This document shows, piece by piece, positions 1 through 8,523 of a stretch of DNA of 64,000 nucleotides (positions within the stretch are counted from its first letter, which is position 1; the number at the start of each line of letters is the position of its first letter). The DNA comes from Shuttleworthella satelles DSM 14600. Lineage in GTDB: Bacteria; Bacillota; Clostridia; Lachnospirales; Lachnospiraceae. Location of the stretch: contig NZ_GG665866.1 of the NCBI RefSeq assembly GCF_000160115.1, forward strand, positions 558,001 to 622,000. The letters are read 5' to 3'. Below the pieces are notes generated by a model that was not told where the DNA came from, ran no database searches, and saw only the letters and a list, made by a program, of their open reading frames with translations. The position numbers and the translations under genes were made by a program.

Positions 1-136
1 GAATAATAAGACCATTCTGATCCAGAATCTCCTTTTTTTCGTCGCGCGCAACAAGCGTGATATCATTCCCGCTTTTTTTAAGCGAATGAATCAGAAATGA
101 TCCGATCACGCCAACCCCATATACAAGGATCTTCAT
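1..136 (-). CDS. Ketopantoate reductase-like protein, N-terminal part only
   Basis: The first 45 residues are visible and the rest lies beyond the window edge. They form a Rossmann start with a GVGVIG nucleotide-binding loop at residues 7-12, followed by a second strand ending in VARD, typical of the PanE/ApbA 2-dehydropantoate 2-reductase family, which uses NADPH. A GGAGAAG ribosome binding site lies just upstream of the ATG at 134-136. Other NAD(P)-binding proteins share this start, so the family is probable and the substrate is unknown. Confidence 0.6.
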   Translation of the reverse strand, partial: MKILVYGVGVIGSFLIHSLKKSGNDITLVARDEKKEILDQNGLII

Positions 137-199
137 AGCCTTCTCCTTTCGCAAAATCCCGGCCTGCCTTTCATCTGAAACCATCCCTGAAAAATGCTT

Positions 200-2974
200 T
201 TATCCTTCCAGTGACACGAACTCATAGTCCCTGTCCTCGATAGCTGCCTTGATGGCCGCCTCGTCAACTGGCTTGGACTCCTCCAGAATTGCCGTCCCCG
301 CCTCGTGGCTGACCTCGGCGCTCTCAACTCCGTCAAGGGCCTCCAGGGCCTTCTTGACTGTGGCCTCGCAGTGCCCGCACATCATTCCCTTGATTCTTAC
401 TGTCTGCTTCATCATATCTTCCTTTCTTTCGGCAGCGCCTGCTGCCCGGCTCTCTTCTCTTCCCGCCGAAGCATCTGTCTTCTGATCCTCGGCAGATTTC
501 TCCGCCTGCACACCTGCGTTCTGACCTCCGGCAATTTTCTTTGCCTGCTCCTTCGTCTTCTTCTGTCCCGCAGGCGTCAGCATATCCGCAATCACCCCGT
601 GCAGGGCCCGGCAGCTGACCTCGTGCCTGCCGGCTCTGTCTCCCTTCGTATTATAAACCTGAAAGAGATTGAGGCGAAGGGCGTTTCCCACGACGAAGAC
701 ACTGGAAAAAGCCATGGCGGCCGCGCCGAACATGGGATTTAAGGTCAGTCCGAAGGCCGCCACATAGCAGCCCGCCGCCAGGGGGATCCCGATTACATTG
801 TAGAAGAAAGCCCAGAAGAGGTTCTCATGAATGTTGCGAAGAGTCGCTCTGGACAGGCGAATAGCCGCGGGCACATCGGTCAGCCTGGAGTTCATCAAAA
901 CCAGGTCGGCCGCGTCGATAGCCACGTCCGTACCGGCGCCGATGGCAATGCCGGAGTCGGCCTTGGTTAAGGCGGGCGCGTCGTTGATCCCGTCGCCGAC
1001 CATGGCCACCTTTCCCAAAGTCTGCAGGGACCGGATGGCCTGCTCCTTGCCCTCGGGCAAAACGCCTGCCACGACGTCATCCAGGCCCGCCTGCCCGGCA
1101 ATGGCCGCCGCCGTTTTCGCATTGTCCCCGGTCAGCATGACGACGCGGATTCCCATCCGCTTGAGCTGGGCGATTGCCTCCGGAGATTCCTCCTTGATCA
1201 CATCCGCCACGCCGATCAGACCCAGAAGTTTTCCCTTTTTGGCAAATGCCAGCGGGGTTTTCCCCATGGATGCCAGGGCGTCTGCCTCCGCGGAAATTCT
1301 GTCGCTGATCTCTGTCTGACCGGACATATAGCTGATCGATCCGCCAGAGACAAGCTCTCCGGCGATTCTGGCAGACAGGCCATTTCCTGGTAAAATCTCA
1401 AAATCCTCCGCCGCCTGCGCTGTCAGATGTCGCTTGTTGCCGTAGTCGACGACAGCCTTGGCCAGGGGATGTTCCGACTTGGCCTCCAGGGAGAGGGCAG
1501 CTGTCAGAAGCTCTTCCTCACCGGCCCCCTCCGCGGGGATCAGATCCGTCACCTGGGGGCTGCCCTGGGTGATGGTCCCGGTCTTATCCAATGCCACGAT
1601 CTGAGTTCTTCCGGCCTCCTCTAAGGATGTCGCGTTCTTAAAGAGGATGCCCGACCTGGCTCCCTTGCCGTTGCCGACCATGATAGCGACGGGAGTTGCC
1701 AGACCCAGGGCGCAGGGGCAGGAAATAACGAGCACCGCGATCGCTCTGGAAAGAGCGTATCCCAAATCGGCACCGACCAAAAACCATACGATCAGGGTGA
1801 CCAGGGCGATGGCGATAACAAGGGGGACAAAGACGCCTGAGATCCTGTCCGCGATCCTGGCGATCGGGGCCTTGGAGGCGGAGGCGTCGGAGACCATCTG
1901 GATGATCTGGCTCAGGCTGGTATCAGCGCCCACGCGGGTGGCCTTCGCCCTGAGGAAGCCGGACTTGTTGATGGTGGCCGCAGAGATGCTGTCTCCGACA
2001 TTTTTGTCCACAGGGATGGACTCCCCGGTCAGAGCGGACTCATCCACAGCAGAGGTCCCCTCGAGAACGAGGCCGTCCACAGGAACATTTTCTCCCGGGC
2101 GAACAAGGAAAATATCGCCGACAGCCACCTGCTCGACAGGGACTAGGGTCTCTTTTTCTCTGCCGTTCGCATCGGTTCTGACGACAGTAGCCTCCTTGGG
2201 GGCCAGCTTCATCAGGCTCTTGAGCGCATCGGTCGTGCGCCCCTTGGAATAGGACTCCAGAGTCTTCCCGACCGTAATCAGGGCCAGGATCATAGCCGCG
2301 CCCTCGAAATAGAGATTGTCCATCCAGTACATGACGGCGGCGCTGTCATTTTTCACGACAGCGTCCGTCATCATAAAGGTGGCGAAGAGGGACCAGCCGA
2401 ACGAAGCCGCGGATCCCATGGCCACCAGAGTATCCATATTACTGCCCCCGTGCAGAACAGCCCGAAACCCGTTGACAAAGAATTTGCGGTTGATGATCAT
2501 GACACAGATGGCCAGAAGCATCTGCACCAGAGCCATGGCCACATGGTTGCCGACGAAAAAGGGGGGAAGGGGCCAGCCGAACATCATGTGCCCCATGGAA
2601 AAGTACATGAGGACTAAGAGGAATCCGACAGAGCTGACCAGGCGGCGGATCATCCTGGGGGTCTCAAGGTCCTTAAGGAGAGCCTCCTCCTGACTCATGG
2701 CGCTTTCCAAAGCCGTCCGTCCCTTCTGATCCGCTGCTGCCCCGGCCGAACCTGCGCCGGTATCTCCTCCGCTCAGCCGCCTGGCCCCATAACCCGCTCT
2801 CTCAACAGCTGCGACTATTTCCGCCTCAGAGGCCTCTCCCTCGACCGTCATGGAATTGGTCAGGAGATTGACGACCGCGTGGTCGACATGGTCCAGCTGA
2901 TTCACCGCCTTCTCGACGCGGGCCTGACAGGCGGCGCAGGACATGCCTGTAACCGCGTATCTTTCCTTACTCAT
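200..2974 (-). CDS. copA: Copper-exporting P1B-type ATPase with HMA domains at both ends
   Basis: Pumps Cu(I) out of the cytoplasm at the cost of ATP. The 924-residue protein has an N-terminal heavy-metal-associated (HMA) domain with CxxC at residues 13-16, several membrane helices from about residue 110, the TGES actuator loop near 316, the transmembrane metal motif CPC at 419-421 and the phosphorylated DKTGT at about 463. A second HMA domain with CGHC at 866-869 sits at the extreme C-terminus, after a charged Lys/Glu/Ala-rich linker of about 60 residues. A C-terminal HMA is uncommon in CopA and looks like a CopZ chaperone fused on. csoR lies about 100 bp upstream on the same strand, so copper-responsive control is very likely. 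Confidence 0.95.
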   Translation of the reverse strand: MSKERYAVTGMSCAACQARVEKAVNQLDHVDHAVVNLLTNSMTVEGEASEAEIVAAVERAGYGARRLSGGDTGAGSAGAAADQKGRTALESAMSQEEALLKDLETPRMIRRLVSSVGFLLVLMYFSMGHMMFGWPLPPFFVGNHVAMALVQMLLAICVMIINRKFFVNGFRAVLHGGSNMDTLVAMGSAASFGWSLFATFMMTDAVVKNDSAAVMYWMDNLYFEGAAMILALITVGKTLESYSKGRTTDALKSLMKLAPKEATVVRTDANGREKETLVPVEQVAVGDIFLVRPGENVPVDGLVLEGTSAVDESALTGESIPVDKNVGDSISAATINKSGFLRAKATRVGADTSLSQIIQMVSDASASKAPIARIADRISGVFVPLVIAIALVTLIVWFLVGADLGYALSRAIAVLVISCPCALGLATPVAIMVGNGKGARSGILFKNATSLEEAGRTQIVALDKTGTITQGSPQVTDLIPAEGAGEEELLTAALSLEAKSEHPLAKAVVDYGNKRHLTAQAAEDFEILPGNGLSARIAGELVSGGSISYMSGQTEISDRISAEADALASMGKTPLAFAKKGKLLGLIGVADVIKEESPEAIAQLKRMGIRVVMLTGDNAKTAAAIAGQAGLDDVVAGVLPEGKEQAIRSLQTLGKVAMVGDGINDAPALTKADSGIAIGAGTDVAIDAADLVLMNSRLTDVPAAIRLSRATLRNIHENLFWAFFYNVIGIPLAAGCYVAAFGLTLNPMFGAAAMAFSSVFVVGNALRLNLFQVYNTKGDRAGRHEVSCRALHGVIADMLTPAGQKKTKEQAKKIAGGQNAGVQAEKSAEDQKTDASAGREESRAAGAAERKEDMMKQTVRIKGMMCGHCEATVKKALEALDGVESAEVSHEAGTAILEESKPVDEAAIKAAIEDRDYEFVSLEG

Positions 2975-3077
2975 GCTTCGCTCCTCTCTGCAGAATACTG
3001 TCGCGGGACAGGGTTTTTACGCTGACACAGCTCTTCAAAGCATCCCGTCCCGGAGGATCCGCCCTGACTCATCTGCC

Positions 3078-3398
3078 CTAGCGCATCAATCTCCGTAGAA
3101 GATTCGTCAAATCCTCCACGGTCCCTTCCTTGTCTGCCTTGATATCATCCACAACACAGGTCTTGAGATGGTTCTCCAGAAGGACCCGCTGAAAGGCATT
3201 CAGCGCGCTGGAGGCCGCCTGGGCCTGGGTCAGAATATCGGGACAATAGGCCTTCTCCTCGACCATGCGCTTAAGCCCTCTGATCTGTCCCTCAATCCGG
3301 TTCAAGCGGCAGATCAGGTCTCTGTCCTCTTCCGGATCCCGCTCCTTGGTGCGGCAGCAATCAGGCTGTCTTTCCTCTGCAAGTCGCTTTTCTTTCAT
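3078..3398 (-). CDS. csoR: CsoR-family copper-sensing repressor
   Basis: Cytoplasmic all-helical repressor that releases DNA when it binds Cu(I). With the start chosen here it has 106 residues and shows the CsoR ligand triad Cys52, His77 and Cys81 (YCPDIL and ENHLKTC contexts), after the conserved RLNRIEGQIRGL helix. I prefer the ATG at 3396-3398 because CAGGAG lies 8 bp upstream. An in-frame ATG at 3428 with AGAGGG would add ten residues. It precedes copA, and two matching operators lie upstream, so it probably represses itself and copA. Confidence 0.93.
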   Translation of the reverse strand: MKEKRLAEERQPDCCRTKERDPEEDRDLICRLNRIEGQIRGLKRMVEEKAYCPDILTQAQAASSALNAFQRVLLENHLKTCVVDDIKADKEGTVEDLTNLLRRLMR

Positions 3399-3435
3399 AA
3401 TAGTCGCTCCTGTTTCCTTTAATCCCATAAGACCC

Positions 3436-3489
3436 TCTGTCGCATATCTCTCTTACATCTCTTCTGTCGCATATCTCTCTTACATCTCT
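3436..3489. repeat. 27-bp direct tandem repeat, two copies
   Basis: Two identical 27-bp units (tctgtcgcatatctctctta plus 7 bp) lie head to tail at 3436-3462 and 3463-3489, and a third copy starts with TCTGTC at 3490. They fall in the csoR leader between operator and start codon. No function is evident. Confidence 0.9.
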
Positions 3490-3498
3490 TCTGTCACG

Positions 3499-3515
3499 AT
3501 ACCCCTCTCGGGTAT
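3499..3515 (-). promoter_or_regulatory. CsoR-type operator 1
   Basis: Perfect inverted repeat ATACCC-CTCTC-GGGTAT, 17 bp. Its size and sequence closely resemble the Bacillus subtilis CsoR operator in front of copZA. It lies just downstream of the predicted -10 box at 3520-3525, around the likely transcription start of csoR-copA. Confidence 0.75.
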
Positions 3516-3519
3516 TATC

Positions 3520-3548
3520 AATATATACCCCATATAGGTATGCTGCAA
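3520..3548 (-). promoter_or_regulatory. csoR-copA promoter with CsoR-type operator 2 in the spacer
   Basis: On the minus strand TTGCAG (3543-3548) and TATATT (3520-3525) are separated by 17 bp. A second 17-bp near-palindrome, ATACC-N7-GGTAT (3525-3541), lies almost exactly in that spacer. A repressor bound there would block RNA polymerase, the usual CsoR arrangement. Confidence 0.7.
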
Positions 3549-3648
3549 GTTGTCAGCGCAACATTTCCCCTATTTTTAAAAATTTTCTGCTCTCCTCCTT
3601 TCTGCGGGTTAACATCAGTCCTACCTTTCTCCATTCCCTTTTACCTGT

Positions 3649-3656
3649 GCTAAAAT
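3649..3656 (+). promoter_or_regulatory. Possible extended -10 promoter of the ABC exporter operon
   Basis: TGC-TAAAAT matches an extended -10 box (TGN then the hexamer at 3651-3656) about 35 bp before the exporter start codon. No good -35 box is present. The rest of the 293-bp gap back to csoR holds the copper promoter, the two operators and the 27-bp repeat. Confidence 0.45.
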
Positions 3657-3691
3657 GACGAAGATCGGTATTTATTTATGAAGGAGTTGTT

Positions 3692-5581
3692 ATGTCAAGA
3701 CTTCTGCGGTTCTTCCGCCACTATAAAAAAGAGACCCTGCTCGCCCCCCTCTTCAAGTTATTTGAGGCCCTTATGAATCTCCTGGTCCCCCTGGTGGTCG
3801 CCCGTATCATTGACCAGGGAATTGCCGCCTCCAACAGGCCCCTGATCATCCGCTGTTTTATCTTTCTGATCGTCTTAGCTGTGGCCGGCATGCTCTTCGC
3901 CTTCGTGGCCCAGTGGTTCGCCGCCAAGTCCAGTGTGGGCTTTACCACAGAGATGCGCCAGGAGCTCTTCGATCACATCCAGTCCCTCTCCTACACAGAA
4001 CTGGATACCCTGGGCACGGATACCCTCATCACACGGATGACCTCTGACGCCAACCAGGTCCAGGCCGGTATCAATATGGCCCTTCGTCTCTTGCTGCGAA
4101 GCCCCCTCATCGTCCTTGGATCCATCCTCATGGCTTTCACCATCGACGCCAAGTCCGCTTTGATCTTCCTTGTGGCGACTCTTGTTCTCTTCGCTGTAGT
4201 CTTCGCCATCATGCTGGTCTCGATTCCCCTCTTTCGCAAATCGCAAAGAGCTCTGGACCGGCTGCTCGGCATCACCCGCGAAAACCTGTCCGGTGTCCGG
4301 GTCATCCGCGCTTTCTGCAAGGAAGAGGCCGAGATTCAGGAATTCGATGAGAGAAATGCCTATCTGACCAGGACCAACGAGTTTGTAGGCCGTCTGTCTG
4401 CCCTCATGAACCCCGCCAGCTTCCTGATCGTCAACATCTCCATCATCCTCCTCATCCAGCTGGGCGCCGTTCGCGTCAATGCCGGGAGCATGGAACAGGG
4501 ACAGGTAGTCGCCCTCTACAACTATTTGGCTGCCATCATCATTGAGCTGATCAAGTTCGCTTCTCTGCTTGTCTCCATCAACAAGTCCTTAGCCTGCGCG
4601 GATCGGATTGCAGACGTCTTCGATATCCAATCCTCCATGACATATCCCCCGGCGATTGCTGCCGCAGCCCAGGTCAACAGTGCGTCCGCTTCCACAGACA
4701 TGACGTCTGGTAATCCAGACGCGTCCGGCCCTGCGGACAGACCCGCTGCAGTCCCGGACGGATCCGGTGCGGACGCTGTTCGCTTTACGGACGTCAGCCT
4801 GACCTACGCCGGCAGTGACGAGACCGCGCTCGAGGACATTTCCTTCTCCGTCAGGCGCGGACAGACCATCGGCATCATCGGGTCAACCGGCAGCGGTAAA
4901 TCCTCCCTGGTCAACCTGATCCCCCGCTTCTATGACGCGACCAGGGGTCGGGTGGATGTCTTGGGCAGAGATGTCCGGGATTACCCAAAGGGAGACCTGA
5001 TCGCCAAAATCGGCGTCGTCCCCCAGAAAGCTCTTCTCTTCGAGGGAAGCATCCGTGACAATCTCCTCTGGGGCCAGGCTGACGCCACAGACGAGGAACT
5101 CTGGGAGGCCATCGCCAGAGCCCAGGCCACGGAAGTAGTAAAGGGCAAGGAGGGCGGCCTGGATGCTCTCATTGAACAGGGCGGCCGCAACCTCTCCGGC
5201 GGCCAGAAGCAGCGTCTGACCATCGCCAGAGCCCTGGTTAAAAAGCCGGAGCTTCTCATCATGGATGACTCCGCCTCCGCCCTGGATTTCGCCACTGACG
5301 CAGCCCTGCGGCAGGCGATCCGAAAAATGGCCGGCAGCCTGACCATTTTCATCGTCTCCCAGCGGGCCTCCTCCATTCGCAGCGCGGACAGGATCCTGCT
5401 CTTAGACGATGGCAGGCTGGTCGGCAGCGGAAATCATGAAGAACTCCTGGCAAAAAATCAGATCTATCAGGAAATCTACTACTCTCAGTTCCCGGAGGAA
5501 AAACCGAACCGCCCGCCCTCCGATGAGACAGCTTCCATCTCTTCTACTCAAGGAAAGGAGGCCCCGGATGAAGACAAATAA
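3692..5581 (+). CDS. Heterodimeric ABC exporter half, degenerate-site subunit
   Basis: Membrane exporter half-transporter of 629 residues: six predicted helices (about 15-300), then a nucleotide-binding domain. Walker A GSTGSGKSS is near 396, the signature LSGGQ near 500 and Walker B ends MDDSAS near 525, so the catalytic glutamate is replaced by Asp. The switch histidine is replaced by Gln (SQRASS near 555). This is the pattern of the non-catalytic partner in TM287/288- and BmrCD-type heterodimers. A 50-residue Ala/Ser/Pro-rich linker (about 315-365) before the ATPase domain is unusually long. AAGGAG precedes the ATG. The partner gene overlaps its 3' end. Substrate is unknown; drugs, lipids or peptides are typical of the family. 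Confidence 0.93.
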   Translation: MSRLLRFFRHYKKETLLAPLFKLFEALMNLLVPLVVARIIDQGIAASNRPLIIRCFIFLIVLAVAGMLFAFVAQWFAAKSSVGFTTEMRQELFDHIQSLSYTELDTLGTDTLITRMTSDANQVQAGINMALRLLLRSPLIVLGSILMAFTIDAKSALIFLVATLVLFAVVFAIMLVSIPLFRKSQRALDRLLGITRENLSGVRVIRAFCKEEAEIQEFDERNAYLTRTNEFVGRLSALMNPASFLIVNISIILLIQLGAVRVNAGSMEQGQVVALYNYLAAIIIELIKFASLLVSINKSLACADRIADVFDIQSSMTYPPAIAAAAQVNSASASTDMTSGNPDASGPADRPAAVPDGSGADAVRFTDVSLTYAGSDETALEDISFSVRRGQTIGIIGSTGSGKSSLVNLIPRFYDATRGRVDVLGRDVRDYPKGDLIAKIGVVPQKALLFEGSIRDNLLWGQADATDEELWEAIARAQATEVVKGKEGGLDALIEQGGRNLSGGQKQRLTIARALVKKPELLIMDDSASALDFATDAALRQAIRKMAGSLTIFIVSQRASSIRSADRILLLDDGRLVGSGNHEELLAKNQIYQEIYYSQFPEEKPNRPPSDETASISSTQGKEAPDEDK

Positions 5582-7328
5582 GAGCGATCAAAGCGTCTCC
5601 TTTACAGCCAGCTTCGGCAAGGTCATGCGGGTCATCGGCCACCAAAGACGGCTCCTTGCCGCGAGCGTATTCTTCGCGGCAGTCAGCGTCATCCTTCAGC
5701 TCTATATTCCCATGCTCTTCGGCGACGCCATCGATTATATCGCGGCTAAAAACCGGGTGGATTTTGCCATGGTCGCCGCCTTTATGGGGCGAATCCTCCT
5801 TTTGACCGCGATTGCCGCCACCGCCACCTGGTTGATGAACATCATCAACAACCGGCTCGCTTATCGGACAGTTCAGGAGATCCGCAGCCGCGCCATCCGC
5901 AAGATTCAGAGACTTCCTCTCTCCTTTTTAGACGCCAACTCCGAGGGCGACCTGGTCCAGCGGGTCATCGCGGACGTCGACCAGATCTCAGACGGACTGA
6001 TCCTGGGCTTTACCCAATTCTTCTCCGGCCTGATCATGATCGTCATCACCATCGCCTTTATGTTCTCCAGGAGCCGGGTCATTTCCCTGATGGTCCTTCT
6101 TTTAACCCCTCTCTCCTTCTTCCTGGCCCGCTTTATTTCCACCCATACCTATGCCATGTTCAACGAGATGACCAGGGTGCGGGGACAGCAGACGGCCCTT
6201 GTGGGAGAGATGATCGGCGGGGAGAAGCTGGTATCGGCCTTCGCCTACCAGAGTCGGGCCTCCAGGCGCTTTGATGCCATCAACCGCGACTTGCAGCAGT
6301 CGACGGTCAGAGCGATCTTCTACTCCTCCTTGGCCAATCCCGGCACAAGGGCTGTCAATGCCATCAACTATGCCCTTGTCGCCCTCGTGGGAGCCTTTAC
6401 CATCCTGCAGGGAGGGCTGACGGTCGGCGGGCTGACCATCCTTCTGACTTACACCAACCAGTACACCAAGCCCTTTAATGACCTCTCCATGGTCTACACG
6501 GAGCTGCAGAATGCCATGGCCTGCGCCGCCCGCGTCTTTTATCTGATTGAGGCCGAGCCGGAATCGGAGGGCGTCAGAGAAGAACTGCCTCCTGCAACCG
6601 GGCGCGTGGACATAGAGCATGTGAACTTCTCTTATTCGCCCGACAGACCCCTGATTGAGGATTTTGACCTGCATGTCAGCCCGGGACAGACCATCGCCAT
6701 CGTCGGCCCCACCGGCTGCGGCAAAACCACCCTGATCAACCTGCTCATGCGCTTCTATGATGTCAACTCCGGCTCCATCATGGTGGATGGCAAAGACATC
6801 CGGTCCGTCAGCCGTCACTCCCTGCGCAGGTCCTACGGCATGGTCCTGCAGGAATCCTGGTTGAGAAACGCCAGTCTCCGTGACAATATTGCCCTTGGGA
6901 AGGCCGATGCCAGCGACGAAGAGATCATTGCCGCCTGTAAAAAGGCCCATTCCTGGGACTTCATCCGGCGTCTCCCCCGAAAGCTGGATACCATCGTCCA
7001 CGAAGATGATCTGAGCCAGGGGCAGAGACAGCTGCTCTGCATCAGCCGGGTCATGCTCTGCATGCCCCCCATGCTGATCTTAGATGAGGCGACCTCTTCC
7101 ATCGACACCCGCACAGAGATCCTGATCCAGGTCGCTTTCGACCAGCTCATGGCCGGTCGAACCTCTTTCATTGTGGCCCACCGCTTATCCACCGTCCGCA
7201 ATGCCGATCTGATCCTGGTAATGAAGGACGGCCACATTGTCGAGCAGGGAAGACATGAGGACCTGATTGCCGCCAATGGCTTTTATACCAGGCTCTACCA
7301 GGCCCAGTTCGCCGGTATTTCCATCTAG
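5568..7328 (+). CDS. Heterodimeric ABC exporter half, catalytic subunit
   Basis: Partner of the preceding gene, about 586 residues from the ATG at 5568, chosen because AAAGGAGG lies 7-8 bp upstream; the open frame runs further upstream. It starts 14 bp inside the previous gene, so the two are translationally coupled. Six membrane helices are followed by Walker A GPTGCGKTT near residue 380, a variant signature LSQGQ near 482, a complete Walker B LILDEATS near 503 with the catalytic Glu, and a normal switch His (AHRLST). The pair therefore has one working and one degenerate ATP site. Confidence 0.93.
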   Translation: MKTNKSDQSVSFTASFGKVMRVIGHQRRLLAASVFFAAVSVILQLYIPMLFGDAIDYIAAKNRVDFAMVAAFMGRILLLTAIAATATWLMNIINNRLAYRTVQEIRSRAIRKIQRLPLSFLDANSEGDLVQRVIADVDQISDGLILGFTQFFSGLIMIVITIAFMFSRSRVISLMVLLLTPLSFFLARFISTHTYAMFNEMTRVRGQQTALVGEMIGGEKLVSAFAYQSRASRRFDAINRDLQQSTVRAIFYSSLANPGTRAVNAINYALVALVGAFTILQGGLTVGGLTILLTYTNQYTKPFNDLSMVYTELQNAMACAARVFYLIEAEPESEGVREELPPATGRVDIEHVNFSYSPDRPLIEDFDLHVSPGQTIAIVGPTGCGKTTLINLLMRFYDVNSGSIMVDGKDIRSVSRHSLRRSYGMVLQESWLRNASLRDNIALGKADASDEEIIAACKKAHSWDFIRRLPRKLDTIVHEDDLSQGQRQLLCISRVMLCMPPMLILDEATSSIDTRTEILIQVAFDQLMAGRTSFIVAHRLSTVRNADLILVMKDGHIVEQGRHEDLIAANGFYTRLYQAQFAGISI

Positions 7329-7366
7329 GCATGTGAAAACAATTGCGAGAACAATAAGGAGAATAT

Positions 7367-7693
7367 ATGATACATCGCAGGGAACTTCTCGATCTGAGTT
7401 TCTATGAGAGCTCTGCCTTCACTGGCAGCTGCGGCAGCATGTGCTACCGGATTGCCATGGTCAATGAGAATGGCGACAGGCTCCTGGATGCCTGCAGCTG
7501 GCTCGGTCCCTATGCCTACCCTCAGACCGACCCCTCCAGGATGACCCATCACCGGGCGGATTTCTCTGAGGAAGGCATGGAAGAGCTGACCTGCTGGCTC
7601 AACGGGCAGGTCAATAAATATCCGGATCAGATGCCCGGTATTCTTGATGTCGATCCCTATCAGCCCCCTGCCCCAGAAGTGGATGAGGACTGA
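7367..7693 (+). CDS. Small conserved-looking protein of unknown function
   Basis: 108 residues with a good ribosome binding site (AAGGAG, 6 bp spacing), 38 bp after the exporter operon. No signal peptide or membrane segment is seen. The sequence is rich in aromatic and acidic residues, with a central WLGPYAYP stretch, a FSEEGMEEL helix and a Pro-rich acidic tail. I do not recognise a characterised family. Its position suggests co-transcription with the exporter, but no function can be assigned. Confidence 0.65.
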   Translation: MIHRRELLDLSFYESSAFTGSCGSMCYRIAMVNENGDRLLDACSWLGPYAYPQTDPSRMTHHRADFSEEGMEELTCWLNGQVNKYPDQMPGILDVDPYQPPAPEVDED

Positions 7694-7925
7694 CCGAATC
7701 ATTGATTTTCTCTACAAAATCCCGAACCAGCCGAATTGTCTCTTCTGCAGACCTTTCAAGCTGACCCGGGATTTTTGTCCTATCTATTCTATTATATGAA
7801 GAATTGTACAAAATTTAAAGACTGCACATCTCCCAAAAAAAGTGCTATTGATTAATATAGATTTACAGGTTGAAAGGAGCATCAAAACATTTCCTGCGAT
7901 ATTTCAAAAAGGGGGACGAAAGACA

Positions 7926-8186
7926 ATGGATCTCTGGAGGGAAGTATTCACAACATACAACTATCAGGAATTCAGCCGAATGGAGGATGCGCTCACGGAA
8001 CACGGAATTCCCTACCGCTGTAAATATGAGGACTGTTCCGCCGTCAGCCACAAGAGCTTCTTTGGCTCCAGGACCTCATTCATCATGCGCAACCTTCCTG
8101 ATAAGATCCTCTATAAGATCTCAGTCAAAGAATCCGATATGGACTTTGTCGCGTCCCTTGCCCCTTCACTTCGTTTTATCAGCTAG
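7926..8186 (+). CDS. Small protein resembling DUF2007-type signalling proteins
   Basis: 86 residues from the ATG at 7926, preceded by AAAGGGGGA. The layout is a short strand (WREVFTTYN), a helix (FSRMEDALTEHGIPY), then a strand-rich half, which recalls small ferredoxin-fold proteins of the DUF2007 type in Clostridia. That comparison is from memory and weak. The 232 bp before it show an AT-rich stretch but no convincing promoter. Confidence 0.6.
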   Translation: MDLWREVFTTYNYQEFSRMEDALTEHGIPYRCKYEDCSAVSHKSFFGSRTSFIMRNLPDKILYKISVKESDMDFVASLAPSLRFIS

Positions 8187-8221
8187 GCTGTGATCGGGCG
8201 CGGACCGGAAAGGAGCTTCCC

Positions 8222-8407
8222 ATGACATATCTGAAAAATCATTACCAAATCATCTCCTTTCTCTTCTTGTCGGTCGTCCTCTTCGCCGCCTTTGCCCTTG
8301 GCCTGGTGCCGGAAGAACACCGGCTTCTGGCCACAGCTCTTGGCATTGCGGTTGTCCTATTGATCGACCAGCTGATCAAAGACCTCTCCCACCGCATCTC
8401 TGATTAA
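8222..8407 (+). CDS. Small two-helix membrane protein
   Basis: 61 residues with AAAGGAG before the ATG. Two hydrophobic helices are apparent (about residues 10-28 and 36-52), joined by a short charged turn (VPEEHR), and the C-terminus is charged. No family is recognised. It lies 35 bp after the preceding small gene, just before a strong terminator, so it ends that transcription unit. Confidence 0.6.
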   Translation: MTYLKNHYQIISFLFLSVVLFAAFALGLVPEEHRLLATALGIAVVLLIDQLIKDLSHRISD

Positions 8408-8424
8408 GCCAGACGCAACGATGT

Positions 8425-8477
8425 GAAAAGAAGGACCTCCGATCTCCTAATTGCGGGATCGGAAGTCCTTCTTTTTC
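8425..8477 (+). terminator. Rho-independent terminator, probably bidirectional
   Basis: A long stem (GAAGGAC and TCCGATC arms around an 8-10 base loop) is followed by CTTTTTC on the plus strand and flanked by AAAAG on the other side. It lies between convergent genes, so it can serve both the small membrane gene and the GntR-ABC operon. Confidence 0.85.
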
Positions 8478-8523
8478 ATTTGTTCATGACAATGGAATAT
8501 TCGTAAGGCGTATATTCCATTGT

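Noticed and set aside
3436-3489. Considered as a CRISPR array or attachment site
   Set aside because: Only two contiguous copies exist without spacers, and no integrase gene is near.
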